From: Minisyncoccota bacterium | GTDB lineage: Bacteria > Patescibacteriota > Minisyncoccia > Phycocordibacterales > CAJBRS01 | Reading direction: 5' to 3' | Assembly (NCBI GenBank): GCA_017881075.1 | Contig: JADGRH010000005.1 | Span: forward strand, 1-38,717 | Length of the DNA: 38,717 bases | Shown here: piece by piece, positions 36,331 to 38,717 of the stretch | Layout: every line of letters starts with the position of its first letter | Position numbering within the stretch: position 1 is the stretch's first letter | Notes under the pieces: generated by a model | Databases searched by the model: none | The model's input: the letters and a program-made list of their open reading frames with translations, nothing else | What the model was told of the DNA's origin: nothing | Program-made: the position numbers and the translations under genes

Positions 36331-37308
36331 ATGGCTGACTATAACGTTTTACTTCCATCTAAACCACGTCTCATTGATGAAAATGAATTTCAAGGAAATT
36401 TTGAAATTGATGGTCTTTATCCCGGATACGGTCACACTCTTGGCAATTCACTGCGACGAATCATTCTGTCCTCATTGCCGGGCTCTGCCATTACCTCAAT
36501 CAAAATAGACGGTATCAATCACGAATTTTCCACCATGTCCGGACTGAAAGAGGATGTCATTAATATTATTTTGAATTTAAAGAAAGTGAGGATCCAACTT
36601 CTTTCCGATGAACCTCAAATTTTGACTCTAAAAATAAAGGGTATTAAAAAAATCACAGCCGCCGATATTAAGGCACCCGGCCAGGTTAAGATTATGAACC
36701 CCGACCAGCATATCGCCGAGCTCACCGACAAAGGGGCGGAGTTGAATATGGAAATGACCGTAGAGAAAGGTATTGGATACGTTTCCAAGGAACTCTTGCA
36801 AAAAGATAAGGTAGATATCGGCACTATTGCCCTTGACGCCCCATTTAGTCCAATAAAAAGAGTGAATTATGATGTTGAACATATGCGCGTAGGAAATAGA
36901 ACGGACTTCAATCGACTGAAAATCTTTATTGAAACTGATGGCACCATTGGCCCGAAAGAGGCGCTGGAAAAATCAATTGAAATAATGATCAATCAGCTTA
37001 AAGCTATTGTTGGTTTTAAAGAGGAAGAAGAGATTGCCATTTCAAACGCAGATGTCACAAATGAAGAAGGTCTTAAAGATGGCGGAAAAACCGGCGAGAA
37101 TTATGAAGATCTCTTGAAGACTCGGATTGAATCGCTTGATCTGTCTCAACGAACCATCAACGCTCTTACTAACGGCAATATTCGTACCCTCGGTGGCTTA
37201 GCCAAGAAAAGAGAGAAAGATATCCTGGAAATTGAAGGTCTTGGATCAAAGGGTTTGGAGGAAATTAAGAAAATACTAAATGATTTCGGAACTTCCTTAA
37301 AAGAATAG
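36331..37308 (+). CDS. rpoA: RNA polymerase alpha subunit
   Basis: A 325-aa protein of normal length. The N-terminal dimerisation domain has GYGHTLGNSLRRIILSSLPG (about residues 31-50), the core assembly signature, and VEHMRVGNRTDFNRL. The C-terminal domain is complete: TRIESLDLSQRTINALTNGN and IEGLGSKGLEEIKKIL, the helix-hairpin-helix that contacts UP elements and activators. AT-rich promoters upstream of core genes here could therefore still use alpha-CTD contacts. It lies in the usual place between rpsD and rplQ. Confidence 0.98.
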   Translation: MADYNVLLPSKPRLIDENEFQGNFEIDGLYPGYGHTLGNSLRRIILSSLPGSAITSIKIDGINHEFSTMSGLKEDVINIILNLKKVRIQLLSDEPQILTLKIKGIKKITAADIKAPGQVKIMNPDQHIAELTDKGAELNMEMTVEKGIGYVSKELLQKDKVDIGTIALDAPFSPIKRVNYDVEHMRVGNRTDFNRLKIFIETDGTIGPKEALEKSIEIMINQLKAIVGFKEEEEIAISNADVTNEEGLKDGGKTGENYEDLLKTRIESLDLSQRTINALTNGNIRTLGGLAKKREKDILEIEGLGSKGLEEIKKILNDFGTSLKE

Positions 37309-37312
37309 ATTT

Positions 37313-37663
37313 ATGCGACACCATAATTCCAACCGAAAATTAGGCAGAAAAAGAAAGGGTAGAAGTGCCCTGTTGCGAACTATGGCTGTTTCCCTCATTC
37401 GGTATGAGAAGATATCTACCACGGAAGCTAAAGCAAAAGAATTACGCCCATATGTCGAGAAGTTGGTGACGAAAGGCAAGAAAGATACTCTCACCTCCAG
37501 ACGTTTGGTGGCAGAGAAGCTCGGAAAAAGCCTGGCAATACAGAAACTTTTTAAAAAAATCGGACCGAAATATCAGAGTCGGGCCGGAGGTTATACCAGA
37601 ATTATTAAACTACCGAACCGCCAATCTGATGGAAGTAAAATGGCTCAAATTGAATTTGTATAA
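37313..37663 (+). CDS. rplQ: 50S ribosomal protein L17
   Basis: A 116-aa protein starting MRHHNSNRKLGRKRKGRSAL, against MRHRKxGRKLxRxxxHRxAM in most bacteria. KISTTEAKAKELRPYVEKLV and the final GGYTRIIKLPNRQSDGSKMA block are standard. The length is slightly below that of E. coli L17 (127 aa). It lies near the peptide exit tunnel. It is separated from rpoA by 4 bp, with no ribosome site. Confidence 0.96.
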   Translation: MRHHNSNRKLGRKRKGRSALLRTMAVSLIRYEKISTTEAKAKELRPYVEKLVTKGKKDTLTSRRLVAEKLGKSLAIQKLFKKIGPKYQSRAGGYTRIIKLPNRQSDGSKMAQIEFV

Positions 37664-37665
37664 AC

Positions 37666-38013
37666 ATGACTAAACACACCATTGACGCAAAGAATAGAAA
37701 ATTGGGTAGGGTGGCATCCGAGGCTGCTCATATTCTGATGGGCAAGAATCGACCCGATTTCGCTCGAAATAAAATTCCGGTTCAGGTAGTAGAGATTATT
37801 AATGCAAAGGATGCGGATATTTCAGACAAGAAAAAGGCTACAAAAATTTATCAGCGATATTCAGGCTATCCAGGAGGTCAAACCAAAACTACTTTGGGCA
37901 AGATGATTGATAAGAAAGGTCACGGAGAGGCTTTCAGAAAGGCTGTCAAAGGAATGTTGCCTCCAAATAAATTGCGAGCTAAGATGCTAAAACAATTAAT
38001 TGTTACAGAATAA
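37666..38013 (+). CDS. rplM: 50S ribosomal protein L13, compact form
   Basis: A 115-aa protein, against about 142 aa in E. coli. It has HTIDAKNRKLGRVASEAAHI (the W.vDA....LGR.A block without the preceding 15 residues), YSGYPGGQTKTTLGKMIDKK in place of H.GYPGGLK, and KAVKGMLPPNKLRAKMLKQL. It then stops, lacking the usual C-terminal tail. The core fold is kept. The protein is an early assembly factor of the 50S subunit. The start lies 2 bp after the rplQ stop. Confidence 0.95.
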   Translation: MTKHTIDAKNRKLGRVASEAAHILMGKNRPDFARNKIPVQVVEIINAKDADISDKKKATKIYQRYSGYPGGQTKTTLGKMIDKKGHGEAFRKAVKGMLPPNKLRAKMLKQLIVTE

Positions 38014-38014
38014 T

Positions 38015-38422
38015 ATGGCAGAGACTGCAACAAAAAAATACACGGAAGCGGTAGGACGAAGAAAGACTTCGGTAGCCCGAGTGCGTCTTTTCCCCGATAC
38101 CAAACAATCTTACTCTATCAATGATAGGGAATTTGAAGTTTATTTTCCGACTGCGGAACTGCGAATGACTGTTACCGATCCGATGACTAAGTCCAAGATA
38201 ACCGAAAAATTCCGAGTGAGTGCGAAACTCAATGGCGGAGGAATCCACTCTCAGGCTGAGGCTCTCCGACACGGCATTTCTAGAGCTTTGATTATTTTTG
38301 ATAAAGAGTTGAGAGGGGTGTTGAAGAAAGAAGGTTTTTTGAAGAGAGATCCTAGAGCAAAAGAAAGACGAAAGTTCGGTCTGAAGAAAGCCAGAAAGGC
38401 TCCACAGTGGAGTAAGAGATAG
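38015..38422 (+). CDS. rpsI: 30S ribosomal protein S9
   Basis: A 135-aa protein starting MAETATKKYTEAVGRRKTSV. VNGGG-type GGGIHSQAEALRHGISRALI and the C-terminal LKRDPRAKERRKFGLKKARK ending QWSKR are conserved; the final basic tail reaches the P-site tRNA anticodon. The first codon at 38015 follows the rplM stop by one base (TAATATG). The in-frame GTG/TTG-type extension to 38000 would overlap rplM and is rejected. It is the last gene of the operon in view; no terminator hairpin with a T-tract follows. Confidence 0.97.
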   Translation: MAETATKKYTEAVGRRKTSVARVRLFPDTKQSYSINDREFEVYFPTAELRMTVTDPMTKSKITEKFRVSAKLNGGGIHSQAEALRHGISRALIIFDKELRGVLKKEGFLKRDPRAKERRKFGLKKARKAPQWSKR

Positions 38423-38717
38423 GTTCAAGATTAACTCAACGGTCTGGTGTCCCCCGCATCGCTCCTGCCCGACTTTCCTTCTCTGCTGACTCGGAAGAGT
38501 CGTTCACGAGCTCTCCGGGAACAGTTGTGACCATTGGGTATTTCAATAAGGACTGTAGTGGTGCGGCTAGTCCTGGGTTCTAAATGGTTCGAAAAGTCCG
38601 GAAGCCGCATTGTTATTTCGCAGCCGAGGACATGTGAAAGCCGCACACAATACTCAGTTTTAATATAGAGGGGTACGAATATACACGGTAGCTACTATTA
38701 CTAAAGTAGCATCGTTA
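38423..38717. other. GC-rich region without a gene; possible structured RNA
   Basis: No credible protein is encoded in these 295 bases. The sequence is richer in GC than its surroundings up to about 38650. It holds several pairings: GACTC/GAGTC around GGAA near 38490, TGCGGCT with AGCCGCA across about 45 bases near 38560-38610, and a longer-range GTGCGGC with GCCGCAC. A TATATT box on the minus strand near 38665 could drive a minus transcript. Neither a tRNA nor a full RNase P, tmRNA or SRP core is recognised. Confidence 0.4.

Noticed and set aside
38591-38620. tRNA T-arm (GGTTCGAAA)
   Set aside because: The flanking bases do not pair as a T-stem and no acceptor stem or anticodon arm is found. 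I found no tRNA or rRNA gene in the window.
38423-38717. RNase P RNA on the minus strand
   Set aside because: A GGAAAGTC word and an AGAACCC word exist, but in the reverse of the normal order, and the remaining helices would run into rpsI.

Overview
The window looks like a chromosomal segment of a Candidate Phyla Radiation (Patescibacteria) bacterium, most likely from the Parcubacteria lineage. The basis is an AT-rich genome, very compact housekeeping proteins (LeuRS without its editing insert, YchF without its helical domain, AlaRS ending after the SAD domain, a short L13), CPR-style envelope proteins, and almost no Shine-Dalgarno sites on core genes. TGA is used as a stop, so this is code 11 and not the recoded code of Gracilibacteria. 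The lineage is inferred from gene style, not from a phylogeny.

Positions 1-4500 hold a cut-off NYN-domain gene, an orphan HicB-like antitoxin between two copies of a GGTCAGGCACC repeat, an AbiE-type toxin-antitoxin pair with an inverted repeat at its promoter, and two polytopic membrane proteins. Positions 4550-17300 are accessory: a peptidoglycan-binding surface protein, a short-form 6-phosphogluconate dehydrogenase, a cupin, a TPM-domain protein, a PAP2 phosphatase, a phospholipase D/cardiolipin-synthase-like protein, an envelope operon on the minus strand (polysaccharide deacetylase, amidase, small anchored protein, DedA) and a compact GH15-like hydrolase. Interleaved with these, at 9.0-9.8 kb and 16.07-17.34 kb, are two cassette-like arrays. 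In them a short direct repeat (TTTGCTCC ... AGAAC, eight copies, all in one orientation) separates single small genes or a small RNA, several with their own promoter and terminator.

Positions 17400-34420 form a dense plus-strand housekeeping block: ychF, a 39-aa membrane peptide, a membrane protein, leuS, a sigma-region-4/HARE-HTH protein, a DUF8128-like membrane protein, mltG, a winged-helix protein, mnmA, an ATP-cone/PD-(D/E)XK nuclease, a Cas4/RecB-like nuclease, a family-4-type uracil-DNA glycosylase, an M3-like peptidase, alaS, a degenerate FtsA/PilM-like protein and a single-pass surface protein. Perfect inverted repeats with stems up to 16 bp and loops near 11 nt are embedded in these genes, often on top of conserved protein motifs. 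Positions 34471-38422 are the infA-rpmJ-rpsM-rpsK-rpsD-rpoA-rplQ-rplM-rpsI operon. The last 295 bases are GC-rich, lack a credible gene and may hold a structured RNA.

Two expression styles coexist. Most core genes have a TATAAT-like box ending 4-10 nt before the ATG, which predicts leaderless mRNAs. A minority (the genes at 5840-, 8042+, 17208- and 18394+) have long leaders with strong Shine-Dalgarno sites, and the first three are visibly more GC-rich. The two features a reader should check first are the repeat-delimited cassette arrays and the coding-sequence palindromes.
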